A DNA stretch of 64,000 bases, taken from positions 310,001 through 374,000 of the forward strand of contig JALMLS010000310.1 of assembly GCA_038496445.1 (NCBI GenBank). The letters run 5' to 3'. Below are positions 1-11,739 of the stretch, in pieces. Source of the stretch: Trichosphaerium sp. ATCC 40318. Taxonomy: Eukaryota; Discosea; Flabellinia; Trichosidae. The position numbers were made by a program, and so were the translations under genes. A model generated the notes under the pieces. The model ran no database searches, was not told the origin of the DNA, and saw only the letters and a program-made list of their open reading frames with translations. The stretch's first letter is position 1; every line of letters starts with the position of its first letter.

Positions 1-49
1 TATCCATGATCCACAATCTATTTTTTTTTGGAACTTAATTTTTGTCTAG

Positions 50-342
50 GGACATGCCTGATATTCAACCTACGAATATAGGCACATTCCTTGCATTTTC
101 TCTTGTTAAAAGAACCAGAAGCAAAAGTATTTCTAATAAGGCAAAGAATGTATGAAGAGAAAACTGACTAAGTCAAAGCTGTATATTAAATTTTTTTTTA
201 GAGCTCTGGCGCACCTATTGTAAGGCCTGTACCTACAGAAAGCATACCACAAAAACCTGATCATACACCACCACCTCCTCCAACCAAATCACCTAAATCA
301 CCGCCTACAGAGTCTGTACAGACACAAGCCAATATAGACTAG
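50..342 (+). CDS. 3' end of an unidentified gene with a proline-rich tail (partial)
   Basis: Two exons can be read, 50-149 and 202-342, joined by a 52-nt intron that begins GTATGA and ends TTTTTTTAG. They join in phase 0 and end with TAG at 340-342. The first exon follows a TCTAG acceptor, so the gene starts upstream of the window or in its first 49 bases. The encoded tail has a short hydrophobic stretch followed by a basic patch (KRTRSKS) and then a Pro/Thr/Ser-rich end with a run of six prolines. That could be the cytoplasmic tail of a membrane protein, but no family is recognisable and the function is unknown. Confidence 0.45.
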
Positions 343-829
343 ATTTATTTTGCAAGGTTTTTTTTTTATCTCCAGAAATAAACTTGCCTTCGCTCACCAC
401 GTACCATTGAAAATAATATTATTTATATTCTTACTTATAGACCATCAAGAAGTTTACCATGTTTATGGCATTAACATTGAAGTAGTTAAACAGAAAGAAC
501 AAAATCTAAGGTTCACTAAGTTTTACAGAGAAGTTAACAGTACTACTCTTGCAGCTTGGGCCTATGTTGGTGCGACCGCAAAAACACGAAGGCCAACATC
601 TACCTGCAAAGCACGTACAAGTTTCAACGATTTTGTGGTAAGAAGACCATATTTGGTAGACTAGTTCCCAAAACGGAATATTCCTAATCCAGAACACAAA
701 CACACCACAATAGCAGCTTATCCCTACACTTATTCACTAGCACTGTACACTAAATATACTATTTGAAGTACGTTTAATCCATTGTTTCGCTTGTTGCGCT
801 CGCTAGGTGTTAATTTTAGTGTTTAGAAC
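343..829. other. Intergenic region
   Basis: I see no convincing gene here. Open frames of 65 and 104 codons overlap on opposite strands and have no recognisable domain, good start context or splice structure. The region holds the 3' flank of the upstream gene and the promoter side of the Reeler-LPMO gene. Confidence 0.5.
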
Positions 830-3800
830 ATGCACAGCACTTCTATCGCTCTTGTTGTTGTACTAGTAGTACTACCACTTTATATCGAGCGCGCTCAAGC
901 TGCTTCAAACGCAAATCCAATAGATGTTCACTCTTGTGATGTCTACAGGGACTGGGGATGTATAGTAGAGGACTGGCAGCTTGTTACAATAAAAAATGAT
1001 GCCGGCGAAATAACCAAACAATACCGAAATAGACGCAACTGCCGTGCTAAACCAGAGCCACCCATGTCTTGGGTTACCAGAACGCGCCGAACAGATTTGT
1101 ACCGTATTTACGCAGGTTCTTCGATAGACAAACAACAACAATCTTATGTGCCTGGAAGCGTAGTGGAAGTTACTCTCTTGGTAACAAAGTACAAGGCAAA
1201 GGTGCGAACTTTGAATTAATTACTACGCAGAACTTCGTTTTTGACTTGATTTATAGTTCCGTGGCCTTCTTATGTACGCTGAGGATGTTAATAAGACACA
1301 TGTCGGAGAATGGAAGTTGTCTAGTGACGCTCCAGGTTCGACAAAATCGGATTTGAAAACCTTTACTAGCAATCATTGTTAAACGTTTAATTAGATTTCT
1401 GGCAGTTACCTTGGGGCTCCAGTTCTTCTTGTAAGCAAAGCGTTATGCATAATAGCGCAGAAATCAAAGCGCTTGAAACAAAATTCACTTTTATTGCTCC
1501 ACCTAAAGGAACTGGAACAATATGGTTCCGTGCTTTAGTAAAGAGCGGTGATGCAAATACTGGAGACTTTTGGTGGCCAAATCCAACCAAAGATTTCTCG
1601 TTAACTGAGTCAAGTGAATCTCTTCAACCTCAAACTTGGGTACAAACTAAGGCACGTGTCAAATTTAAGTGGGAAAAAAAATGGAGTTTCTAATGTAACA
1701 GTGTAGGTTGGACAATCATGTACTGATAAGTGTGCTGAAGATAATCTAGTTTGTGATGTTGTTGAGTTAGAACGTATGAATAGTATCTCACGATTACAAG
1801 AAGAGTTCACAAGCTTCATGTGTAAAAAACCTTTTTTGAGCAACTGCTTGTCAACAGGTGTCTCTCAGGGTTCTAACGGCTTATGTTATTACGATGACAG
1901 TCGTTGCATAGACCAAGGACGCTCTTCAGACAGAGTCAGTTGCGATGCTTCAAGCGACAACGATGTAAACGGGTATGAGTTTAAACAAACACATTTCCTT
2001 GGTTGGAAGCGGCTAACTGGTTTGTAGAATGCGATTCTGTAAATGTGTCGAACCAAAAGCTACACTTGCTCCAATAGAGCCTGAAGAAACCGAACTCCCT
2101 CCAACACCAAAACCAATCCCATTTTCATTCACGCAAGCTTCTCCTGCCTCTAAGCAAACATCATCTTTGTTGCTCCTTTGTTTATGCATCTTTGGTGCTA
2201 AATCGTTCAACGGCGGACATAATACACCAGCTGTCTTTGCTGTGTTCATCTTGATGGCGTTGATGGCGTTCCCAGTCCCTACACAAGGCCATAACTGGAT
2301 GAAGAGTTTAAGTCGACGCTCCTTTGCCAGTACTGAAGCTCCTTGCCCTGCAAAGTTAGATGACACGCCTCATGCCCAAGTCGGACCTGATCAAAAGTTC
2401 GAGCTTGAGTGGACAACCGGACACAAAGGATTCTCATATTTCGCGATAGTACATGAAAAACACGCCGATAAATTGCGCTTGCACGATTCACGAGGAAAGT
2501 TGTTTAAAAAATACTTTGCAGATGCACCAAAAGGAGCTATTTCAACATTAGATGTTTACCATAGACAATACCGAGCTAGGAAGGTTATAGACGGCGAAAA
2601 TGCTCTATATTCTGGTGAGATTATGGAAGGTTCAAGCAAGTTTTTACCTAGACCTGAAGCGTTCGGTACTTGGAGATCAGATGCTAAACTGTTTGGTTAC
2701 AAAGATAATGTACATCCAGATAACTATGCGGAGTATGAGAACCCAAATATGACTTGGATCGAAGCTGTCTTCAGAGCCGATAAAATAATAGACAGGCCTG
2801 CAGATGCTGACGTAGTAAAATTGAAGATACCTGGGAGAGCTGGCACAGGAAATTACATTGTTCAATGGGTCTGGGGAGGATACAGAGATTGTACCGATGT
2901 TTCTTATGTTGATTACCAAGTAGAAAATATCTATGGTACACCATCAGAAGAGCTACACTTCACGTACGTTTTTTCAAGACTTGCAATGACTTTTTTCCCT
3001 AGTATTTTTTCCTCTGCTAACTTTCTTAATTAGCCGTGTTGATCACTGCTACTTTCCAAGAATATACCATGTTCCGGTATGTACACGTGTCTATAATGAT
3101 ATATCCTTTTGTGCACAGTCTTGTCCTGTTGGTAATACTTGCGCTGGTTTTGTTGTAGCACCTCTTCATGTTGATTCTCCATACTTTGAAGAAGCCAATT
3201 TGATACCAGACAAGTGTCTACAGAAGTTCAACTTTTCTAAACCACTCGATGCACCTGCTGAAGAAATATTCGTTTGTTATTCCGTAGTGTCTCATCAACC
3301 ATCAACAACACGCGGAGTTATCCAGAGAGTACAACCTGGTGACCCAGCATACCATTCAACGTGTTTTATGAAAGGAACAGGAAGAACATTCTCAGGATTT
3401 GTTGCACCAACAGAAAACAAAGTTGACTGGCGTCACGGGGATAAGTGTATCGATTGTTATACATTAAAGAAGAACACACCTTCGAAGAGTCTTCCAAAAT
3501 GGCCTCTCACGGATGATTGTCGTAACTGTGATCTAGAGCCATCACTTGAACCGCTTCCAGTTGATAGAACAATGACAAAGACAGATAACAAAACTGTTTG
3601 TGACGGATATAGAGGATACATGAGGAGCGCAAACAGCCATAACTGTAGTACTAAGGAGGAAGCCGCTAAAACATGCGTTAAGACTATAAAGAAGCTTGGT
3701 GGTCATGGCAGAGGAGCTACAATGTACAGAAAGGAGTGTGCGCTCCTAGTAAGCATGGATCCGGAATGTACAGATATAATTATGACTCAAATTGAAGGTA

Positions 3801-3955
3801 CACAAAAGTCTTTAACTTATCTTGGAGAACCTGTTATGCATTGTCACTGTATGACAAATAAGGAATGTTGTCAAGGATGTACTAAGCGCGGAAACAACAA
3901 GGCTGAGATTTGGAAACTTGATCCAGTTGGTGATCACGATGTTGGTATTCAATAA
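830..3955 (+). CDS. Reeler domain fused in frame to an LPMO-like (His-brace) domain
   Basis: Exons 830-1201, 1257-1335, 1395-1639, 1707-1972, 2028-2963 and 3034-3955 close in phase and give about 939 residues. Residues 1-25 form a signal peptide. Residues about 30-240 are a Reeler-like domain: YVPGSVVEVT, then FRGLLMYAED, then the core APPKGTGTIWFRALV. A Cys-rich linker and a Pro-rich stretch follow. The open frame then runs through two hydrophobic segments into a second secreted module. That module starts right after a signal-peptide-like stretch ending VPTQG with HNW, the mature N-terminal histidine expected of a copper-dependent lytic polysaccharide monooxygenase. It also has a TGH motif and WVWGGYRDC. 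The C-terminal third is Cys-rich with CYSV and STCF-type motifs. No stop codon separates the two parts. The alternative is two genes with an unseen splice to a terminal exon. Substrate is unknown, and the LPMO call rests on motif resemblance. Confidence 0.72.
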
Positions 3956-4853
3956 ACTAAACGCAAGTTCCATTAGACAATTGTCTAACGTTTTTACAAC
4001 TATTTATTGTTCTCCACAGTACGGGAGCGCTGTTTTTATATGCTTCAGTTGGTATGCGTGTATGCCTTTATCTCAAGTAGCGGGAGGCTTGTTTTCTTTG
4101 TCATCGTTATCGTTGTCATGGTCACCCTTTACAAGTTTTATCCTAGTTCGTGGTTATTAAGTTTTGTTTTTTTTTATAACTAAGTTGGTACTCTGAGCTG
4201 TTGGGTTCAAATACCCTTGCCGGAAACAATCCTGATTGTGGCTTTCTTCGCAATTCTGCCACCTACTTTCGATTAGCTTATGTCTTTGCTGATTAACTCT
4301 TCGTACTTGGTTAATCACTGCTAGCCAATGTTGCTTGTTTGCCTCCGAGTCGCAGTACAGTGGTACGCCGTTTACAATAAACATCCTGGTGCCTAGATTG
4401 CTCTTGAGAGTTGTAATACTGTTCAAACAGTACCTGCGTTTTCTATTTTCGCTTGAGCGTTGATAGGCACAGTGTGTTCGACAACTCTTTGCTATGCCTT
4501 GTTAACGGCTCATAAATGTATTACTGGTTACCTTCTTTGTTTTGTAGATTGTCAATCTTCCGTTTTGTAGTTTGCCGGTTTGTCTACGTTTTTTACTTGC
4601 AGCTGCCAGTGGTCCGACTAGACACTAACAACTAGTTAAAGACGAAGAACTGATCTCGCAGTACTCCTTGAGCCGTAGGTATGCGTTTCAATTTCTGCTT
4701 TTGTGCATTCTCAGCCATGGCTTGTCGCAACGGTGAGTAGATAGTTTTGAGAGTAGGTAGTTGCACTTGTTAGCGCCAGTGCGAATTCCAGATTGCCTTA
4801 ACAGCTGGCTTAACGTACCTTTTCAAGAAAGCAAAACGGAGGTGACACCCACT
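3956..4853. other. Intergenic region
   Basis: No supported gene. Near 4183-4215 a D-arm-like AGTTGGTA is followed about 20 nt later by a T-arm-like GGGTTCAAATACCC, but no anticodon arm or acceptor stem can be folded around them. A minus-strand open frame at 4157-4426 lacks an ATG and has no recognisable domain. The right end holds the hexosaminidase promoter. Confidence 0.45.
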
Positions 4854-7331
4854 ATGTCATTTAGCGTTCCACTTGTTCTAGCGCTTCTTGTAGCTATTGT
4901 GTCAACACAGGTAGCCTTATTAATTCTTTTTTATATTAACAATCTTTTTTTGAAGACAATATTCCCTCAACCGTCTTTCGAGCTCACAGGAGAAACGGTG
5001 AACCAAGTTAGCCCTGATTTGCAAATTGTAGACTCCAGTGGCGTTGGTGAACCGTTAACAGGCGCTATTAAACGTTATGTACGCCCACATCGTCAATTAG
5101 TTCCTTTTGCCTGTTAGGACCTAAAAAGAAAATGCCTTGTACTTATCCAACTCACAACAACGTTAGAACGCCCTCATCTTCTACTTGGGCCAGTTCAGAT
5201 CATCTGGTAGTGCTGATAATGTTATTACAACATTAGAAATAACGGTACAAAACACAAACGCTCCATTAAACTTAAACACAGATGAAAGCTGTACGTACAT
5301 TCGTTTTTTAAAAAAAAACCGTTGTGAATTTTTTCCAGGCTTATTTTTTGATTTTTTGAGCTTCTTTTCACGTGTTACCTACCATCACCATCTCTAATAC
5401 GGTTTAGACACCTTGATAGTATTAGCGAAAACTGCTACCATCGAAGCTGCCACAGTTTACGGCGCTATGCGCGCTTTGGAGAGTTTTTCTCAGCTCGTAC
5501 GTTTTATTTCGTCACAAATGCTTTTTTATTGTACTGTCGCTAATCTTATCCTGCTAAGGTGTACTACAACTCCTCTGTTAGTATGTACACTATCCATGAT
5601 AGCGTAATCAAAGACGAACCAAGATTTAACCACAGAGGCGTTATGATTGACACTTCAAGACACTTTTTGCCTTTGATCACAATAATGCAAATGGTAGATG
5701 CCATGGCATACAGGTACTATAAAGCGTAATAAAAGCCGCTTTTGGAACTGTGTTTTCTTTTCTTTCTCACTTTTTTATCCAGCAAGTTTAACGTGCTTCA
5801 CTGGCATATTGTTGATAGCCAAGCTTTCCCATATGAGAGCAAGGTGTACCCACTGTTGAGCCAAAAAGGAGCATGGAGTCCAAGACACGTTTACAGCATA
5901 CAAGATGTAAAGAGCGTTATTGATTACGCTGCCGCAAGAGGAATCAGGTAAACCTTTTTTTTTTTTGATTCCAACTTTTTTCTACTGGTTGCTAACACTG
6001 GATATCAAACAGAGTTATTCCTGAATTTGATTCCCCTGGTCACACTTTAATATGGGGCAATGGTTACCCTAACTTGTTAACTCCTTGTTACGCTGTACGT
6101 CATTTGATTTTCAAAGGAGAAACTTTGTTCCGCTGGATTTTATCATTTAACTGTTGTTGACTTCTTTTAGAATGGAAAGCCTACTGGCGCTCGCTATGCT
6201 GTTAATCCTATTTCCAATTACTCTTATGAGTTCATGGGCAACCTTTGGAAAGAAATCAGCGAAGTTTTCCCTGATAACTACGTCCACGTTGGCAAGTCAC
6301 TACCTCACGTTTTTTTGTTGTAACTATTTTTTTGTTTGACAAACAAATGTTTAATTAGCTAAATGCTTATACCCTTAATAGGTGGTGATGAAGTCTCCTT
6401 TGGATGTTGGCAAAGCAATCCAGAGATACAAGCGGTACATATTTTGAAGAAAAGCAACTTATTCTTTATTAAGTTTAGCTCACTTCTTTTACTAGTTCAT
6501 GGCAGTAAAAGGATGGACTGATTACGCCCGTTTGGAGCAGTACTACGAAAATACTCTATTAGAGCTAGTAGGAAAGCTGGATAAGGATTATATTGTTTGG
6601 GAGGATGTATTCGATAATGGAGTCAAACTTCTACCTGCCACAGGTATGTCAGCCACTTTTTTCTTGAGGATTTTTTTGTTTGTTGCTTATTTTGATACCT
6701 ATAGTCGTACATGTATGGAAGGGTACATGGCAAGATACTGTCGCAAAATCAACTGCTGCTGGATACAGAACAATCCTGTCACAACCTTGGTATTTGAACT
6801 ACATTTCGTAAGTGATTTTCTTTTTTTAATTGTATTGACTACAGTCTGACTTATTTTTTTTACCAGATACGGTTCTGACTGGAAGACCTATTATAAAGTT
6901 GATCCAGAAGATTTCCAAGGATCAGATAAACAAAAAGAACTTATGTTCGGCGGCGAATGCTGCTTCTGGGGAGGTAATCAAAATGATCTTTCTTTTTCTT
7001 TCTTTTTTTACTTCAAAAAAACAAATTTCTTTACACTCTTATTTCAGAGTACATCGATGACACAAACATTGTATCTCGCGCTTGGGTCCGTGCATCAGCT
7101 ATCGCCGAGAGGTACAAAGTCGACTTTATATTCAGGTAGTTTGCGCTGACGTCGTTTTTTTTCAGACTATGGAGTCCAAAGACTACAACTGATATTAATG
7201 ATGCAGAAGCCAGATTACATACTTTCAGATGCCGTTTACTACAACGTGATATAAATGCAGAAGAACCTAACGGTCCTGGTTTCTGTGAGCACGAGTTCAA
7301 GCCTACCTACAACCCTCCTTGGGAGAAGTAG
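4854..7331 (+). CDS. Beta-N-acetylhexosaminidase, GH20 family
   Basis: Removes terminal GlcNAc/GalNAc residues from glycans or chitin oligomers, in lysosomes or secreted. Fourteen exons: 4854-4910, 4956-5078, 5167-5290, 5408-5496, 5559-5713, 5783-5947, 6013-6094, 6171-6291, 6382-6434, 6496-6643, 6705-6807, 6867-6973, 7048-7111 and 7166-7331. All phases agree and give 518 residues, the usual size for the family. Residues 1-19 are a signal peptide. The chitobiase-like N-terminal domain contains DESYTLIVLAK and RALESFSQL. The TIM barrel has [16 protein letters not shown]-type sequence ([13 protein letters not shown]), [25 protein letters not shown] and the catalytic Asp-Glu pair in [13 protein letters not shown] substrate-binding WKG and the tryptophan of SQPWYLNY follow. 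The eighth intron (6292-6381) starts GC rather than GT. The gene looks intact and functional. Confidence 0.95.
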
Positions 7332-7574
7332 GCCCATTGTGTAACTTAACAATAATAAATATGTTATACCATCAACAAACGAAAGAAACTACCGTCATTA
7401 ACACCGTTCACGGCCATTTTGGCCTTGCTTTTTTGTTTACGATTACATCTATATCAACGAAACTTGCTTCCTCATGTATAGGTGGCGGGTTAAAAAGGAA
7501 ATTTTGATTGAAAAGACAAACTCGAATATCGAAAGGCGTAGTTTATTTCAGAAGGTGGAGGATTAGTCTATCTC

Positions 7575-8615
7575 TCATGGAAGTGTTACACCCTCTACAG
7601 TGTTGATTTCTAATGAAGAAACGCCTGATTGTCTCTCTTCTGGGTCAAAGAAGACACCACCAGCAACACGGAATCCGAAGGTTCTAATCTTTTTGGTGTT
7701 AATATCTTCTGCGTCAGGGACAGGGCGACCTTGTAAATCTATTAGCAAACTGTAGTAAAATCTATATTGTATGTACCTCTTTGGAATGCGATAAAGTCCG
7801 CGAGTGGCAAAAGAACATCTGTGAACTGACCATCGTCGACCAAAGTGAAAAACTGTTGGTATTCAAATTCTTGGTTTTTTGCGAATAAGACAACAGAGAA
7901 TCGACTGCTGTTTCCTTGAGCGCGAAGATTTATTTTCAAGTGAGTGTTGCTGCTTAGGTTCCACCTTACTTTAGTTTGTCTGCTCGCAAATGCGGCGCCG
8001 TCTACAACAAACGTGAGTTTCAAAATCACAGAAAAACATGATTTGATTGATTTTTTCAGAAAATAGAAGTTTGGAGGAATACAGTCGACCGTAGTGTGCG
8101 AAATAGAAAGGAAATAAGCGATAAAAATTTGTTTTAGGCGAGAAAAAAGGAGTGACAAAGATTTAGTTGCTTTTCGAAAAAATCACATGATTGATTTCTA
8201 GCTAACTGCCGCAAAGACGAACAAAACTCGTTTACTTGGTTCCCATTTAAAAAGAGCGAGCTCCATTTGACTTATTTCGCTGGGAGCAAAGTTTTTCAGG
8301 TCGTTGAAACGTACTTGGCTGAGGGTTTAATAGAGCGAAGAATACAGCTCTCTTGAACTGGTCTGCTGTCTGGGTTCCAATAGTAGCGAAGGACAAGCCT
8401 AGAGTAAAGCGTTAACTCAAGAATCCTTTGCAAGTGCTTATCTAGGCGAAACAAAGAGGTGTATACGTACCTACTGATCGTACAGTGTCGCTGACCTCAT
8501 CCCACTTTTTAAGCTTGATGTCGTCGGTGTTAAAGTCGAGTAGCACCGAAGCGTTAACAAAGTGAAATAAGGTGATAGATAAGAGTAAGAAGAATAGAGC
8601 TGAAGATGCGTTCAT
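7575..8615 (-). CDS. Secreted CIA30-domain protein
   Basis: Exons on the minus strand are 8615-8471, 8398-8315, 8001-7777 and 7738-7575. They close in phase and give 205 residues. The start ATG is followed by a clear signal peptide (SSALFFLLLSITLFHFVNA). The rest matches the CIA30 (NADH:ubiquinone oxidoreductase intermediate-associated protein 30) beta-sandwich fold: RAVFFALLNPQPNGAAFASR, then a strand pair around FSVVLFAKNQ, and FGFRVAGGVFFDPEERQSG near the end. Complex I assembly factors carry this domain in mitochondria, but here the leader is secretory, so a carbohydrate-binding or other extracellular role is more likely. The second intron (8002-8314) is long for this region and contains an open stretch that could be mistaken for an exon. 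Confidence 0.82.
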
Positions 8616-9017
8616 CGTTGTACTTTTTAGTGATTGACTTTCAGATATTACCTTAATAAGTAAAATGCGACTTAGTTATTTCCTAAAACACCAGGAATTT
8701 GCCTATCAAATCTTCGTTTTACTCCAAATTTGGCCTGAAAAGTTTTCTTGTTGCGAGTTGTAGTCGATTAAATTAGCTCTGGGAGAACGCGGATGTGTTA
8801 ATAGCCTTTATGGAGTACTCCAAAAACTGCATGTCCAGAAAACCTACCTAAAAAGGTAAAAATAATACGTAGTTTTTGTATCATTTTTCTTGACAATCGC
8901 GGCTACTGCTTAAGTTTAAAGTTGTTCTCAAGTGTAAGATACTATCACAGTTTAGCGTACACTAAGTATCATCTTATTATTGAGCCTTAGAGTTGATATT
9001 TGATGGGTTTTTAATGT
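8616..9017. other. Intergenic region
   Basis: This stretch lies between the start of the CIA30 gene and the stop of the next minus-strand gene. I see only AT-rich non-coding sequence. Confidence 0.5.
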
Positions 9018-11458
9018 TTATTTTTGTATTTTATGTACAGCTTCCCCAGATGGTGCCATGGTGTTTAGTAGTACTTCTATAAGAATGAAATTAGTATTTA
9101 GTATGAGCCTATGTAAAACAACAATATTGAAACGTACTGGGCGTTGATGGAAAATTCAATGGTTTAACTCCTAAAAATGAACAGCGAAGTGGTAACCCTT
9201 CGGCGTGGCTTGCAATAGTTGCTGCTAAGCTTGGAAGATCTCCCTCCCACCTAACAAATATATTATGTTACCTTTTTAGCCAACCAATAACAACGCACCA
9301 GTAAGGTATAGGAACAAGTGTAATCCCTAAAGAAAACAAAAGAGGTAAGCACAAAAAACTAACAGAAGGGAGCTACCTTTCGATTTACAGTACTGTGCTT
9401 TATCTGAATCTTTTATTGCCTGAGCTACAGAAGATAGAGCATATCTTACGCCATCATCATAATGTTGTTCTCCTTGGTATGAAGTTAGAAGTTGAACAAA
9501 TACTTTTGAGATATTTTGAATGCTCGTAAAAGTGTACTACTGACCTTGATACTCAATAGCGATGTTGTATTCAGGTATGAAAACATCAACAGATAACGGT
9601 GCGCCACCATCTGTGTCGATGTTGATACTCAGTTCTTCAACCACAACTGTATTTGGTAACAACTTGTTTACACAATTTATCAAGTGCCTAAAACAATATT
9701 AATAGTTATGTATGCTAAACAAAAAGTCATTTCACCAAAGGCTGCGTGGCGGAGGGTTGGTAGTAGTATTTGCGTACTGTTGCGTTGACCGTTTATTCAT
9801 CGAAGAGAAGTCACTCCATTTCCATGGAAAATCAGGGTGAAGATGTTGAAGAGCGTTAGGATAAAAACTCCGAACAGAGCGACCATATCGACCACTTGCG
9901 ATATCTGCAATTGAGACACGATACCTTTATATTAGTGAGTTAAGTATACGTTATTAAATAAAGAACAGGTTACTAATTTACCATTGTAATGGGTCACTGA
10001 CATCTAGAGTTTCACCTAACTTTTTGAGGAAGCTAACTTGGTTTGTAATATTCTTCCAGAATCCATAAGGCTTGTAGTCTCTCCTTTCTTCGCCAAAATA
10101 TAGTGGCGACCAGTTGTGCTCTGGATACATAAACTTAAGTGCATTGGGAAGGCGGCTCTTATGTCTATGTACCAAACTCAGTATGCAATAACAAAAGAAG
10201 TCAAATACTTGTTTAAAATAGTGCGAAGACTAAAGAGTTTTTCATGTGTCACTGTGAATTGTGTCCATTGGTCAAACGTGTGAAGGCGCTCTTCTTTACT
10301 GAATGAATCAAACACTATTCTTTGGTTTTCCCTCTCCTTCCAGTAACCGGATGGAACTCTCCTAGGAACAAAGTTAGAAATACACGAAGAAACAAAAAAA
10401 ACAAGAACACGTGTCAGATATCTACCTTCAATGATATATTTTCATTAGTGGCTGTGACAAAATAGAGCATTATGGATACAAGTACACAAGAGTGTAATAC
10501 ATGGTTCTAAGCAGTACGTACCGAAACCTCCAAACATCTATCTTTTTATTTGGATAAAGACTTCTTAATACATCTGACATGGAGCTATTATGATACCTAT
10601 CATCTATGTCAGTACTCCACATACATGCGAATCACAAACACTCTGGAGTGTTACGTGTTCATCGAAAAAAAACTTGTTAGTAAACTTAAAACCGTACTTC
10701 TTCAGGATGCCGTGTCCAAGAGGTTCAAGCAACTCACGCGCAGTTACTTTATACCAGTCATCCCATGTTTTAATGTTTAAGATCTCTGCTGAGTCCTCTA
10801 GGCGCTTGAGGCGGTTGGCTTTGTCTAACCATAATTTTTTAGCAACAAACCTTTTTAAAACGGGTTAGTAAAGAGAACAGTGCATCTTAACGCGTATGAG
10901 CATGTTTTTGCGTGCTTTTCTCTTACGCACCTGAAATTCCATGGTTTCCATTCAAAGTCTGGATAAATAGCGTTTAGTGCTTTTGGAAGAGATCCTTGAT
11001 ACCTACAACGATTAGCGGGTTATTTTAAAAACGTAAACTCTAAAACGCACTTTTGTATTATGTTCAAGCCACCATGTCTTACCACGTCGTCTTTCTTTAT
11101 GTCATACCAATCATCTATCGTTTTGACATCTAAACGTGCTGCTACGTTTTTTTCAAAGTAACTACGCTCGTATACCTTGAATCGCAAGCGTTTTACACTG
11201 TTTGAGCTTAAAAGTTAACATTTACGCTGATTCTCGTCTTAATAGTGGTTATACGTACCCTCGGTTGCTATTATTTCTGTAAGACGCAGCCTTGGCGCTG
11301 CGCATCCATTGGACAGTAAAACTACAAAAAATGTCGAGTTTTCGCCAATTAAAAGTACATTTGGTTAACGAGCCTAAAGCGCAGCCATAGTGTGAAAGCT
11401 CTCGACTACTTTCAACCAATAAGTCATGAAAGCGACAACCAGCAGTAAGAAGCGTCAA
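9018..11458 (-). CDS. Modular protein with C-terminal VSR/restriction-fold nuclease-like domain
   Basis: Thirteen exons are readable on the minus strand: 11458-11259, 11197-11051, 11002-10931, 10850-10698, 10596-10522, 10361-10209, 10164-9982, 9924-9778, 9687-9545, 9472-9377, 9326-9299, 9250-9138 and 9076-9018. They close in phase and give about 522 residues. The first exon is least certain: its start could be later or it could hide a 48-nt intron. The middle is a repeated module in which a WY/DWY segment is followed by a Y-x2-SL-x2-AL-x3-YP-x3-W segment (for example YQGSLPKALNAIYPDFEW). The C-terminal part has VDVFIPEYNIAIEYQGEQHY and then VPIPYWWEGDLPSL, the arrangement of the very-short-patch-repair/restriction endonuclease fold with likely acidic catalytic residues. 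Similar proteins occur in algae, other protists and large DNA viruses (from memory). The substrate is unknown and mitochondrial targeting is possible. Confidence 0.68.
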
Positions 11459-11739
11459 GAACTGGAAAGCTAAAATTGCTACAGCATAAAATTACTTTAC
11501 ATTATTTCTCAGCATCGACTGCTTCCTCAAACATGGAAGAGATAACTTGCTTGGCCTCACCAAGATGTAAATAAAGGTATGAGCAACTCTAGATGGTATC
11601 ACATTGGATAACAAAGTACAAGCATGTTTGTAACACAAAAAAAAGTTTCAATTGCATTTTTAGCTGTTCAATGAAGAGCGGTTAATTTTGCACAACTTTT
11701 ATGCAAAGTTCCCACAACACAATAACAACACAACACAAA

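Noticed and set aside
1370-1395. A 17-nt intron in the Reeler domain
   Set aside because: A 59-nt intron at 1336-1394 gives an in-phase and better-matching Reeler sequence.
4180-4220. tRNA-like D-arm and T-arm sequences
   Set aside because: No acceptor or anticodon stem can be built, and the spacing between the two boxes is too short for a tRNA; at most a degenerate fragment.
4157-4426. Minus-strand open frame of 89 codons
   Set aside because: No ATG, no recognisable domain and no splice partners; the resemblance to retroelement proteins is too weak.
8164-8300. Possible extra exon or frameshift in the CIA30 gene (frame reading FAPSEISQMELALFKWEP)
   Set aside because: Splicing the GTACGT donor at 8314 directly to the acceptor at 8002 restores NPQPNGAAFASR in phase, so the stretch is intronic.
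9251-9271. A 21-nt intron or an early stop near the end of the nuclease-like gene
   Set aside because: A 48-nt intron (9251-9298) with a GTGCGT donor gives IPYWWEGD, which fits the family better.
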